The notes: generated from the sequence alone by a model not told the origin. A stretch of 64,000 bases of DNA from an uncultured Prevotellaceae bacterium (GCA_947169265.1 CAMVPC010000007.1:37731-101730); one strand, 5' to 3'; numbered from the stretch's first letter, positions 28,001 through 37,340 are shown. Numbers and translations: made by a program.

Positions 28001-31000
28001 CCGCCAACGTCACCGTCACCCCGACGTTTGTACAGGCCTACGCCATCACCTACGTGGCCGAGCCCACTGCCGGTGGTACCGTCACAGGTGTTGCCAGCGC
28101 TGTGGAAGGCTCGACCGTCATTGTTACCGTAACTCCCAACGCCGACTACCAAATCAGCTCGGTGGTTTACAGCTGGGGTAGTGCCCAAAGTTCAGTGAAT
28201 GTGCCCATCGTCGATGGCAACTATCAAATCACCATGCCCGGTTCGGCGACCACCGTCACCGCTACTTTCGAGAAGATTCCTCACACGTTCACCGTGGTAA
28301 GCGCAAACGGTGAGGTGACCGGCTTGCCCGAGACGGCCACCAGCGGAACATCCGTGACATTCACCGTGACCCCGCACGCCGGCTACGTGGTGAGCAGCGT
28401 GAGCGGTACGTTCAATAACGGCAACAGCAGCCTCAATATCACTGACAATGGCGACGGCACCTACAGCTTCAACATGCCCGCCAGCGACGTGGCCATCACC
28501 GTGACCTACTTCGCCAGCGAGGACTATGAGTTGCTCACCGACCTGGCCGACATCAATGAAGAGGATACTTACCTGATTGTGGGTGGTCCAGCAAGCGATT
28601 TGACATCTATAACCCATGTTATGGGTAACACTTATGCTAATACTCGCCTTAATGCTATTGAGCTTACCGAAAACATTTATGACAATGAGACTGGTGTCAT
28701 CACTTCAACAGCCAACATGTCTATTGTGAACTTTGTTCCTGGCTCGGGCGAAAATGAAGGCAAGTGGGCGATACACAATGCTGCAGGTTATCTCTACAGC
28801 AACAGCAGTGGTAGCCTTTCTATAGGTTCTACTCCTTATTATGCTGAAATCTCTCTTGATGAGAATTCATCCCGTGCTTATATGACCATTGGCTCTGTTT
28901 CGTTGACCTTTAACAGCAATTCACCAATGTTCCGTTTTTACAGCCAGCAACAAGGAGCTGCTTACATCTTCAAGCTGGCCAACAAGAACAAGGTGAAGCG
29001 CCCGAGCATCACCGGCGCTGCCGGCGAATACCTCGGCCTGTACAACTTCATTGGCAAGGACAATGTGAGCATGGCTTGCGCTACCGATGGCGCCACTATC
29101 GAGTACAGCCTCGACGGCGGCAACACCTGGCTGAGCTACAGCGAAGCAGTTGAAATCACGACCAACGCCGCAGGCAACACCGTTGTCGTGATGGCCCGCG
29201 CCACCAAGACCGGCATGGAGCCCAGCGATGCAGTAACCGCCACCTTCACCTGCATCAAGCCCACTGCTCCCACCTTTGGAACAAACGAGGCTGGTGCCTA
29301 CGTGAACCCCGTGTTTGTCTATCCCAAGAGCGCACTCAACGACCGCCGCGCCTATGGTGAGGAGAGCGTAAGCTTCTGCTACACGACGTCAGGTGAAGCC
29401 GACGCTTCAAGCCCTGCAGTAACCACTAGCAACAGCAATGGTTACTACATTGTGCTTGACGACAATGCAACATTGAGCGTGGTTACCGTTATCAATGGCA
29501 TCGCCAGCGATCCTGCAGGCGGTGAGTACACCTTCAGCGTGGATGCTCCCACATTCTCGCTCGCAGGTGGCAACTACGACGGCAACCAGCAGACGCGCCT
29601 GAGCACCAACACCAAGACGCAGCAAAACAACCTCTCGTGGAACACGGTGATTTATTACACCACCGGCAACACCGAGTTTGCGTTCGATGCTACTACCGGT
29701 GAGGTGACCAGCGAGGGATGGGTGGCCTACGACCCCACCAACAGTCCTTATCTCGACATCCTCGCCGCCAATGGTACTACCACCATCAAGGCTGTGACGC
29801 TGAGTAACTACTTCAACGGCCAGACCGAGTACCGCGTCAGCGACGTGACAACCGAGACCTACGTCTTGACGGCCGCTAACCTGGCCATCACCGTCAGCCC
29901 TGCCGCCGGTACCTACGTGAACGCGCAGAGCGTGACCCTCGGCGTGAAGAACGAGATTGGTGACTACACGATTTATTACACAACCGATGGCTCAACGCCT
30001 TCGGCAAACAGCACGCCTTACGCCGGAGCTATCACGGTGGACCACGACATGACTATCAAGGTTTATGCCGTTGATAGCCGCACGGGCGAGGGTGGCACAG
30101 CCACTGCTGAGGCCGTCTATAAGATTGGCATCCAGCCTGTGGTTTACTCGCCGTTCCCCGGCACCATCTACAAGGGTGCCGATGACGACATCGACGTGGA
30201 GATGTTCAGCGTTACGCCTAACGCCAAGATCTACTACACCGTAGCCGAGGGCGAGGACAACTATCCCGACGACCCAACCACAGCATCCACTCTCTACAGC
30301 ACTCCCGTGCCTCTGGAGACCGGCAAGACCTACAACTTCAAGGCCATCGCTGTGATTGGCAGCCTGGTAAGCACTGTAACTCCCGGCACGTTCACCGTCC
30401 AAGCCAAGGGCTCCGGTTGGCTCAACGTCAACGAGATGGCAAATAGCTCAGATGGTACTAACAAAACGCTCGATAACCCCGTGCAAATCGTCTACATGAG
30501 CACGTGGCGCCACAATGGTGAAAAGCCCGAGTTCGCGTTCGTTCGCGACAACAGCGGCTATGGTCTTATCTACTTCGGTGGCAGCGGTGTCACTAAATAC
30601 AATGACTGGACCAAATTCGAGATGGGCGACTGGCTCGCCGGCGGTACTATCAAGGGTACCATGGCTCAATGGGATAATAGCTTCATCAACGAGCTTGGAG
30701 GAAGCACCGGCACGCTCAACACTTGGCCTGAGACAGCTTTGGGCAACACCGCTATCCTGCCCGAGGAGACTACCAACCAGGCAATCAAGGACGGTTGGAC
30801 CTACGAAGGCGCTTACACCGGCAGTGACTACGCCAGCTATATCGACCCCGACAAGAACCTGTTCGGCCACTATGTGCACATGCGCAAGAACACCATCAGC
30901 AACTTGTCGCTTACAAGCTCGAAGTATCTGGGACAAATCACCGACCAGAGTGGTGTGGCCCTGAACTACTACGATGGTTTGTACCTGTTCTCAGGTCACA

Positions 31001-33159
31001 ACGGACGTCCCACTTATGACCAAACGTTCTTCGACAACATCCAGAACAAGGGCGGTACGTTCGACGTCTACGCCATCGTTTACTTCTATGGACCGAATGC
31101 CCATAACGCGGCTTACAGTAATGCTCCTTACGAAATCTTCCCGATTGACTTCGAGTGGATTTATAAGCCACTGTTCAACATCGAGACTGGTACTTACCAC
31201 GAGACTCAGACCATCAGCCTCACTTGTGAGACCGAGGGCGCTCAAATCTGGTACAAGACCAGCGAGATGGAGGCCTATGAGCTTTACACTGGCGCTTTTG
31301 AGGTGGATGCCACAACCACAATCGAGGCTTACTCGACGCTGCCCAGCAAGTATGGCGACCAGCTCGAGAGCGTGATTAACAGCATCACCGTCACAATCGG
31401 TACTGTGGAGGCTCCTGTGATTACCGAGGTGAGTGTGGTTAAGACCGTGGGCGAGAGCGTGACTACCGACATCACCTGCACTACCGAGGACGCTACCATC
31501 TACTACACTACCGATGGCAGCGACCCCAAGACCAGTGAGACTCGCATTGAGTACACCCTGGGGCAGCAACTCACTTTTGAGGAGACTACCACGGTTCGTG
31601 CTATCGCAATGCAAGATGGCTACTACAGCGTTGAGGCCGAGAGCCGCACTTACACCTTCGTGAAGTCGAATGGTATTGAGTACACTCTCGTGACCGAGGC
31701 CAGCCAGCTCAACGAGAACAGCGTCTATGTTATCGTCAACAAAGCCAACAACATGGCAATGAGCACCAACCAGAAGACCAACAACCGTGACGCTGCTGGT
31801 GTGATGTTCAAGAATGCCGACAAGACCATCGTCTATGGCAATGATGACTTGGCACAGTTCACTCTCAAGAAGACTGGTAATAACTGGTACATCCAGACCA
31901 ACAACAGTAGCAAGAACGGCTATCTGAGTGTGGGCAACGGTAATACCCTGCTCACCCAGGCTACTGCCGACGGCAACGCCGAGGCTTCCATCACCATCGA
32001 TGGCACCAACGCCGACGTCGACAAGGCCAACGAGGCCCACATTAGTTTCATCTACAACAATGAGACTACCCGCTACATGCGTTACTGGAACCGTGACCAC
32101 CTGTTTAACACTTACACCACCGAGACCAACGCGCCGGTATTCCTGTACTACGTTGAGGCTACTCCGCTCGCTACCATCGAGAAGGAAGGCACCACCGATA
32201 AGCAGTACACCGTGGCCGATGAGCTCGTCGTTGTGCATGCCTTTGGCAACAAGCTCTGGGTCAAGGACCAGGGCGACTTGTCGATTGCAAAGCGCGAGAA
32301 ACCCGAAGGCCAAATCGACTACATGCGCGAAACAGCCGCCAGCGGCACCACCAACGGCGTGACCGTGCTCAAGCAGGAAGGCGAATGGGACCAGAGCAAC
32401 TGGGCCATCATCGAGTTCCTTAACAGCGACATGACCGAAGACGTCGTTGCTGGCTATAAGGGCAAGTTCATCAAGCCCGCATCGCTCACAGGTATCTATA
32501 GCGACAACTTGAATTACACCATTCAAGTGCCCGCAACCGTGAGCAAGAACGAGGTGGATGCCTGGATTGGCGACGCTGCCGAGTATACGCCCAACGTCTT
32601 TAGCCCGTCGAACTTCCTTGACGCTAACCTTACCGACGAAGGCGTCACCAGCACCGTCAACAACGTCACCTACTTCTTCATGAATCCCAAGGTGCAGGAG
32701 GTGGCTACGATCACTTACGCTGTGTGGGACGGCTCGAAGTTCGTCGTGCCCGCCAAGTATAACGAAGTGCTCAACGGTGCCGACCTGCCCGGCGCATTCA
32801 CGCCCGAGTGGACCTACAACCCCGGCGGAAAGCCCGAGCTCACCGTGGGTGAAGCCTACCAGTTCCTCGCTGTGATGAACAGGGTGCCGCAAGGTGGCGG
32901 CAACGGCGCTCCCCGCAAGGTGAACGGTAAGGAAGGCAATGCCGACACTAACAAGGTTGTCATGCCGCTTAACCTGAGTGGCGGCAACGGCAATGTCGTC
33001 ACCGCTATCGACGACGTCAACACCGCTAACCGCGAGGTAGTGGGCGTTGAGTACTACAACGTGGCCGGACAGCGCAGCGACCGTCCCGTCGAGGGCGTCA
33101 ACATCGTGGTGACGCGCTACAGCGACGGCAGCACGAGCACCGCAAAGGTCCTGAAATAA
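25069..33159 (+). CDS. Giant secreted multidomain repeat protein (InlB-like beta repeats, CHB_HEX_C-like repeats)
   Basis: Signal peptide; repeated YxVTVATGLTGGxVxxxPxGT...TVTATPATGYDL and IYYTTDGSTPS; C-terminal YYNVAGQRSDRPVEGVNIVVTRYSDGSTSTAKVLK. Confidence 0.85.
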   Translation: MKKLLTILFTTLLAYAVGFDVGWAAEKTITLDYSSFGLTTSYALKTATVDGFGFTVNQGYKGTGNSIQMNSSKGSGILYNTTAIPGLKSIEVNVSSGNKTYTITTGTSQNPTANSQTGTTGGTYNAVSGDTYFQLKVSGASYFSSIVITYDDGGSTPEPTTYSLTLPTGLTGGTVTSDQSDNSAIVAGTSVTVTATPETGYELDWMKANGTDVTSPYTFNINANTTITAAFKETQVTPPSTDQYQLVTDASQLAAGDKIIIVNTGTDGSGKAMSTTQNDNNRGAADVSISNSIITPGSSVQIITLEKDGDNWLFNVGSGYLYAASSSKNYLRTETDPDANANATISISSGAATVKFQGTNTRNLLKYNSNSDIFSCYASGQQDIFIYKKVEAAVDKAYDVTVATGLTGGSVDADPKGTKVVDSGDEITVTATPATGYDLSAWNITGVSESMTSLGTTNPATVTATGNVNVSANFTQHNYTISTAVNPSNAATDGNSCAVWMQSGFTLIENVATATYGATVSVKLHTSNGWMVDGISITGVNANDITLTNTEDDGKTYSFPMPAQDITITGNFTPYRPTLSMAGRFNGNTNWRTSGGPEFTYNSSNDEYTLDVYFTGEGDGNYFYFRAGNSDLKAANGNESNYGINDNNMSQTHSLGGSRNFEILSGVYTFTVNGALTTLNVTPKTYTIAFSPASGSEVEQGTQVTASCALESDINAIKNTDSGAAGDVTVTCNPSTLNTVGANQQVTATATIGNYSVPGNATYTVVKANLSKTYRRTNTLTVGKKYIIVNEAAAVGFKTGGYEETITINDHQTTLADGSTVIEFTLGGQAGAYTFMSGSKYLQNPSGNTVNVASDEAKTWDVSIDGSYDATMKANATNYYLRYNSGASNNRFRAYASNSTAAAVQLYEQAVEEEKDYTITYAEVTGGSATGAAGANEGETVTVTATPASGYACTGITVNPTATVTDNGDGTYSFTMPAANVTVTPTFVQAYAITYVAEPTAGGTVTGVASAVEGSTVIVTVTPNADYQISSVVYSWGSAQSSVNVPIVDGNYQITMPGSATTVTATFEKIPHTFTVVSANGEVTGLPETATSGTSVTFTVTPHAGYVVSSVSGTFNNGNSSLNITDNGDGTYSFNMPASDVAITVTYFASEDYELLTDLADINEEDTYLIVGGPASDLTSITHVMGNTYANTRLNAIELTENIYDNETGVITSTANMSIVNFVPGSGENEGKWAIHNAAGYLYSNSSGSLSIGSTPYYAEISLDENSSRAYMTIGSVSLTFNSNSPMFRFYSQQQGAAYIFKLANKNKVKRPSITGAAGEYLGLYNFIGKDNVSMACATDGATIEYSLDGGNTWLSYSEAVEITTNAAGNTVVVMARATKTGMEPSDAVTATFTCIKPTAPTFGTNEAGAYVNPVFVYPKSALNDRRAYGEESVSFCYTTSGEADASSPAVTTSNSNGYYIVLDDNATLSVVTVINGIASDPAGGEYTFSVDAPTFSLAGGNYDGNQQTRLSTNTKTQQNNLSWNTVIYYTTGNTEFAFDATTGEVTSEGWVAYDPTNSPYLDILAANGTTTIKAVTLSNYFNGQTEYRVSDVTTETYVLTAANLAITVSPAAGTYVNAQSVTLGVKNEIGDYTIYYTTDGSTPSANSTPYAGAITVDHDMTIKVYAVDSRTGEGGTATAEAVYKIGIQPVVYSPFPGTIYKGADDDIDVEMFSVTPNAKIYYTVAEGEDNYPDDPTTASTLYSTPVPLETGKTYNFKAIAVIGSLVSTVTPGTFTVQAKGSGWLNVNEMANSSDGTNKTLDNPVQIVYMSTWRHNGEKPEFAFVRDNSGYGLIYFGGSGVTKYNDWTKFEMGDWLAGGTIKGTMAQWDNSFINELGGSTGTLNTWPETALGNTAILPEETTNQAIKDGWTYEGAYTGSDYASYIDPDKNLFGHYVHMRKNTISNLSLTSSKYLGQITDQSGVALNYYDGLYLFSGHNGRPTYDQTFFDNIQNKGGTFDVYAIVYFYGPNAHNAAYSNAPYEIFPIDFEWIYKPLFNIETGTYHETQTISLTCETEGAQIWYKTSEMEAYELYTGAFEVDATTTIEAYSTLPSKYGDQLESVINSITVTIGTVEAPVITEVSVVKTVGESVTTDITCTTEDATIYYTTDGSDPKTSETRIEYTLGQQLTFEETTTVRAIAMQDGYYSVEAESRTYTFVKSNGIEYTLVTEASQLNENSVYVIVNKANNMAMSTNQKTNNRDAAGVMFKNADKTIVYGNDDLAQFTLKKTGNNWYIQTNNSSKNGYLSVGNGNTLLTQATADGNAEASITIDGTNADVDKANEAHISFIYNNETTRYMRYWNRDHLFNTYTTETNAPVFLYYVEATPLATIEKEGTTDKQYTVADELVVVHAFGNKLWVKDQGDLSIAKREKPEGQIDYMRETAASGTTNGVTVLKQEGEWDQSNWAIIEFLNSDMTEDVVAGYKGKFIKPASLTGIYSDNLNYTIQVPATVSKNEVDAWIGDAAEYTPNVFSPSNFLDANLTDEGVTSTVNNVTYFFMNPKVQEVATITYAVWDGSKFVVPAKYNEVLNGADLPGAFTPEWTYNPGGKPELTVGEAYQFLAVMNRVPQGGGNGAPRKVNGKEGNADTNKVVMPLNLSGGNGNVVTAIDDVNTANREVVGVEYYNVAGQRSDRPVEGVNIVVTRYSDGSTSTAKVLK

Positions 33160-33182
33160 ACGCCTCGCGCGTCCCTCAATAA

Positions 33183-33213
33183 AGAGAGCCGGCCCCCACG
33201 GGACCGGCTCTCT
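33183..33213 (+). terminator. Intrinsic terminator-like hairpin after the giant protein
   Basis: AGAGAGCCGG-N11-CCGGCTCTCT followed by a pyrimidine-rich stretch. Confidence 0.65.
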
Positions 33214-33224
33214 CCTTATACTTC

Positions 33225-33266
33225 GAGCAATGAGCTTTGAGCCATGAGCAGTGAGCTTTGAGCCTC
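33225..33266 (+). repeat. GAGCNNN heptad tract, 6 units
   Basis: gagcaat gagcttt gagccat gagcagt gagcttt gagcctc. Confidence 0.93.
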
Positions 33267-33423
33267 GAGTGCGCAGAGAGTAACGCCGAAGGCGTGCCAA
33301 GGCCAGCGGCCTTGACTTGGACTAAACCCCACGGCGCGTAGGCCGAAGGCCTGCGTGGCGTGGGGATAGTAGCCCACACTCATGAGGAGCCCCGAAGGGG
33401 GTCACAAACGGCGAATCGGCTTC
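33267..33423 (+). repeat. Multi-hairpin repeat core, copy 2
   Basis: gagtgcgcagagagtaacgccgaaggcg...gccccgaagggggtcacaaacggcgaatcggcttc. Confidence 0.95.
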
Positions 33424-33472
33424 GAGCAACGAGCATCGAGCCATGACCGTCGAGCTTAGAGCCGCGGGCTTC
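33424..33472 (+). repeat. GAGCNNN heptad tract, 7 units
   Basis: gagcaac gagcatc gagccat gaccgtc gagctta gagccgc gggcttc. Confidence 0.9.
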
Positions 33473-33568
33473 CGCCCATGGTCGTCACTGTCGCCGGAGG
33501 CGACCCCTCGCCCCCGTTCAATGCCAACCAAAACCCCGGTAGACCCCAAAAACGTGTCGCTCCGCTAT

Positions 33569-33599
33569 TGCACATTCAAAGATTTTTCCCGAAATTTGC
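33569..33599 (+). promoter_or_regulatory. Promoter upstream of the ion channel: TTG-N20-GAAATTTG
   Basis: TTG 33569-33571, 20-nt spacer, GAAATTTG 33592-33599; start codon 33630. Confidence 0.5.
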
Positions 33600-33629
33600 A
33601 TTTCAAATAACTCAATCTTTCAAGTCGAT

Positions 33630-34481
33630 ATGAATCCCGTCAAACAATGGTGCAAAGCGCTCGTTGCCAACGCCTGGTTCCAGCACTTCATCACCTTCAT
33701 CATCATCCTCAACTGCCTCTTCATCGGCATCGAGACCTACACCACCATCCCGGCCATCACCGTGTGCCAGCACATCATCCTGGCCATCTTCACCTTTGAG
33801 ATAATCGTGCGCTTTATCGCCGCCGACGGCCTGCTCAACTTCCTCAAGAGCGGATGGAACATCTTCGACTCCTTGCTCGTCATCATCAGCTTCATTCCCG
33901 AGGACATCTTCGGCGGAGGCTCGTCCCTGCTCGCCCTGCGTGTGCTGCGCGTCTTCCGCGTGCTGCGACTGTTGCGGAGCGCTAAAGAAATCCGCCTTAT
34001 CATCACCGTCCTCGTCAAGTCGATGAGCGCCCTGTTCTACAACGTCATCTTCTTCTTCATCTTCGTCTATCTCTTCGCCATCATCGGTGTGGGCATCTTC
34101 CGCCTGCCCGACCCCGAGACGCTCGACGACGCCGGCAAGGCCAAGCTCGAACTGTATCAGCAGATAGCACCCAACGCGCCCTCTAACAGCCCCGACCCCT
34201 TCGGCACCCTGGGCGAAGCCTTCTTCACCCTCTTCCGCGAGCTCACCGGCGAGGACTGGACCGACGTGCGCTACAACCTCGTCACGGCCTCCGACATGGG
34301 CCTCATCAAGGTCTCACCCACAGTCATCACCACTTACCATGTGCTGTGGTTCATCCTATCGGCCTTCCTGCTGCTCAACCTCGTCGTGGGTGCCATCGTC
34401 AACAACTACCAGATAGTGATGGAAAAAAGCCGCGACGAGCACGACGACGAACCGCAACCCGAATCCCCGCAGCAAGAATAA
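33630..34481 (+). CDS. Voltage-gated-like cation channel (Ion_trans family)
   Basis: S4-like LRVLRVFRVLRLLRSAKEIR; pore FTLFRELTGEDWTDVRYN; S6 FILSAFLLLNLVVGAIVNNYQ. Confidence 0.93.
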   Translation: MNPVKQWCKALVANAWFQHFITFIIILNCLFIGIETYTTIPAITVCQHIILAIFTFEIIVRFIAADGLLNFLKSGWNIFDSLLVIISFIPEDIFGGGSSLLALRVLRVFRVLRLLRSAKEIRLIITVLVKSMSALFYNVIFFFIFVYLFAIIGVGIFRLPDPETLDDAGKAKLELYQQIAPNAPSNSPDPFGTLGEAFFTLFRELTGEDWTDVRYNLVTASDMGLIKVSPTVITTYHVLWFILSAFLLLNLVVGAIVNNYQIVMEKSRDEHDDEPQPESPQQE

Positions 34482-34501
34482 CCCCGCCGCCCCGCATCGC
34501 T

Positions 34502-35413
34502 ATGGCACGAAACCTCATCTACCGCTACATTTGGCTCATCGACACCATCGAGCGCTATGGCTCGCTCTCGCTCACTCGCCTCAACGAACTGTGGGTCAAC
34601 TCCACCGTGGGCGACAAGAACCCCTTGCCGCGACGCACCTTCTACAACCACCGCCGCGCCATCGCCGAGACCTTCGGCATCGCCATCGAGTGTGACCCCC
34701 GCACCTACGAGTATTTCATCGACCGCGAGAACACCGAGCTCGACCTGCGCCGCCAGCAATGGCTCCTCGACTCCATGTCGCTCAGCGGCATGCTTAGCGA
34801 CGCCGGCGACGTGAGCACGCGCATCGTCCTCGAGAACGTGCCCAGCGCCAGAAAACACCTGCCCCTCGTGATCGACGCCATGCGCCAGAACAAGCGCATC
34901 AGCTTCAGCTACAAGCCCTATACGCGCCTCACGGTCACCCGCAACGTCGTCATCGAGCCTTATTTCGTCAAAATCTTCAGGCAACTGTGGTACGTCGTGG
35001 GATACAACGTGCGCGACGCCCGCGTCAAGACCTACGCCCTCGACCGCATGAGCGACCTCTTGCTCACCTCCACCACCTTCAGCCTCCCCAAGGGATTCGA
35101 CGCCCAGTCGTTCTTCAAAGACTGCTACGGCATTGTCACCAGCCACGCCGAGCCTAAGCGCATCGTCATCCGCGCCAGTGCCACCCAGGCCAAGTACTTC
35201 CGCGCCCTGCCGCTCCACCCCTCGCAGCAAGAAGAGGTGCACGACGCTTACTCCATCTTCACTTACCGCATGTACAACACCTACGACCTGCGCGAGCGAC
35301 TGCTCTCCCACGGCGCCAACGTCGAGGTCATCGCGCCGCCCGAGCTGCGCGCCCAAATCGTCGACGAACTGCGCAACACCATCAAAAATTACGAGCCTAC
35401 CCGCAAAAATTAA
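34502..35413 (+). CDS. WYL-domain transcriptional regulator
   Basis: MARNLIYRYIWLIDTIERYGSLSLTRLNELW N-terminus; IDAMRQNKRISFSYKPYTR...PYFVKIFRQLWYVVGYN...YALDRMSDL WYL core. Confidence 0.9.
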   Translation: MARNLIYRYIWLIDTIERYGSLSLTRLNELWVNSTVGDKNPLPRRTFYNHRRAIAETFGIAIECDPRTYEYFIDRENTELDLRRQQWLLDSMSLSGMLSDAGDVSTRIVLENVPSARKHLPLVIDAMRQNKRISFSYKPYTRLTVTRNVVIEPYFVKIFRQLWYVVGYNVRDARVKTYALDRMSDLLLTSTTFSLPKGFDAQSFFKDCYGIVTSHAEPKRIVIRASATQAKYFRALPLHPSQQEEVHDAYSIFTYRMYNTYDLRERLLSHGANVEVIAPPELRAQIVDELRNTIKNYEPTRKN

Positions 35414-35458
35414 CATAATTGCACAACGAGCGGCAAGAATATGACACACCCCGCGCCG

Positions 35459-35466
35459 TATCTTTG
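35459..35466 (+). promoter_or_regulatory. Candidate -7 element TATCTTTG upstream of bcp-recA
   Basis: Exact TAnnTTTG match 38 nt before the bcp ATG; weak -33. Confidence 0.45.
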
Positions 35467-35503
35467 CCCTCGCGATTCAACCTCAAAAAATAAAAATAAC
35501 GAT

Positions 35504-35965
35504 ATGAACATTGGCGATAAAATTCCCCACAGCCTGGGACGAGACGCGCAAGGACGCGAACACACCGCCGACGAATACGCCGGCAAGCGACTCATCATCT
35601 ATTTCTACCCCAAGGACAACACCCCGGGGTGCACCGCCGAGGCTTGCTCGCTCGCCGATGGCTACGAGCGACTCATGGCCGCCGGTTTCGCGCTCCTGGG
35701 CGTGAGCCGCGACAGCGCCGACAGCCACCGCCGCTTCGCCCAAAAGTACAACCTGCCCTTCCCACTCATCGCCGACGAAGACCTCGCCCTGAACAAGGCC
35801 TTCGGCGTGTGGCGAGAGAAAAAAATGGCCGGACGAACCTACATGGGAACCGTGCGCACAACCTTCATCATCGACGACCAAGGACGCGTCGAGCACATCA
35901 TCAGCAAGGTCAACACCAAGGACAGCGCCCGACAAATTCTCGACATCATCAACCACAACGACTAA
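35504..35965 (+). CDS. bcp: Thiol peroxidase, BCP-type peroxiredoxin
   Basis: IYFYPKDNTPGCTAEACSLADGYERL; GVSRDSADSHRRFAQKYNLPFPLIADED. Confidence 0.95.
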   Translation: MNIGDKIPHSLGRDAQGREHTADEYAGKRLIIYFYPKDNTPGCTAEACSLADGYERLMAAGFALLGVSRDSADSHRRFAQKYNLPFPLIADEDLALNKAFGVWREKKMAGRTYMGTVRTTFIIDDQGRVEHIISKVNTKDSARQILDIINHND

Positions 35966-35992
35966 ATAATCATCTAAAATAACTACCGCACT

Positions 35993-37090
35993 ATGGAAGA
36001 AGAACTCAATTTCAACGAAAATCAGCAGCCGCAAGCCGCACCCGCCGCACCCAAGAAGGTGGAGAAGGTCGCACCTTCGGCCGAGAAACTCAAGGCTCTG
36101 CAAGTGGCCATGGATAAAATCGACAAAACCTACGGACACGGCTCCATCATGAAGCTCGGCGACGACCACATCGAGAATGTCGACGTCATACACTCAGGCT
36201 CCATCGGACTCGACTACGCCCTCGGCGTGGGTGGATACCCACGCGGACGCATCATCGAAATCTTCGGTCCCGAGTCGAGCGGTAAAACCACACTCGCCAT
36301 CCACGCCATCGCCGAAGCGCAAAAGGCCGGCGGTATCGCCGCTATCATCGATGCCGAACACGCATTCGACCGCTTCTATGCCGAAGCCCTTGGCGTCGAC
36401 GTCAACAACCTGTGGATCGCCCAGCCCGACAACGGCGAGCAAGCACTCGAAATCGCCGACCAGCTCATACGCTCCTCGGCCATCGACATCGTCGTCATCG
36501 ATAGTGTCGCCGCACTCACCCCAAAGGCCGAAATCGACGGAGATATGGGCGAAAACAAAGTGGGACTACAAGCGCGACTCATGTCGCAGGCACTGCGCAA
36601 GCTCACCGCTACCATCTCTAAGACTAACACCACCTGCATCTTCATCAACCAGCTGCGCGAAAAAATCGGCATCATGTTCGGAAACCCCGAAACCACCACA
36701 GGCGGAAACGCCCTCAAATTCTACTCCTCGGTGCGTCTCGACATCAGGCGCACGGGGCACCTCAAGGACGGAGAACGCGTCTTCGGTGCCACCACGCGCG
36801 TCAAGGTCGTCAAGAACAAGGTGGCGCCTCCCTTCCGCAAAGCCGAGTTCGAAATAATCTACGGCGAAGGCATCAGCCGTACATCCGAAGTCATCGACCT
36901 CGGCATTGCCTTCGGCATCGTCAAGAAGAGCGGATCATGGTTCAGCTACGGCGACACCAAGCTCGGACAAGGACGCGACGCCGTCAAGAAACTCCTCGCC
37001 GACAACCCCGAACTCGCCGACGAAATCGAAGCACGCATCTTCAAAGCCATGGACGAAGGCGTCGCCCCGGCCTACGCCACCAAGAAATAA
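35993..37090 (+). CDS. recA: Recombinase RecA
   Basis: [87 protein letters not shown]. Confidence 0.99.
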   Translation: MEEELNFNENQQPQAAPAAPKKVEKVAPSAEKLKALQVAMDKIDKTYGHGSIMKLGDDHIENVDVIHSGSIGLDYALGVGGYPRGRIIEIFGPESSGKTTLAIHAIAEAQKAGGIAAIIDAEHAFDRFYAEALGVDVNNLWIAQPDNGEQALEIADQLIRSSAIDIVVIDSVAALTPKAEIDGDMGENKVGLQARLMSQALRKLTATISKTNTTCIFINQLREKIGIMFGNPETTTGGNALKFYSSVRLDIRRTGHLKDGERVFGATTRVKVVKNKVAPPFRKAEFEIIYGEGISRTSEVIDLGIAFGIVKKSGSWFSYGDTKLGQGRDAVKKLLADNPELADEIEARIFKAMDEGVAPAYATKK

Positions 37091-37099
37091 CCGCGCCCC

Positions 37100-37183
37100 G
37101 AGCGATGAGCCATGAGCACTGAGCATCGAGCCATGACCGTCGAGCTTAGAGCCGCGGGCGTCGAGCTTAGAGCCGTGAGCCTC
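37100..37183 (+). repeat. GAGCNNN heptad tract, 12 units
   Basis: gagcgat gagccat gagcact gagcatc gagccat gaccgtc gagctta gagccgc gggcgtc gagctta gagccgt gagcctc. Confidence 0.95.
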
Positions 37184-37340
37184 GAGTGCGCAGAGAGTAA
37201 CGCCGAAGGCGTGCCAAGGCCAGCGGCCTTGACTTGGACTAAACCCCACGGCGCGTAGGCCGAAGGCCTGCGTGGCGTGGGGATAGTAGCCCACACTCAT
37301 GAGGAGCCCCGAAGGGGGTCACAAACGGCGAACCGGCTTC
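37184..37340 (+). repeat. Multi-hairpin repeat core, copy 3a
   Basis: 157 nt; same core as copy 2. Confidence 0.95.

Noticed and set aside
30991-33300. 769-aa minus-strand ORF opposite the giant protein
   Set aside because: Antisense frame; the plus-strand frame has a signal peptide, repeats and a conserved C-terminal tail.
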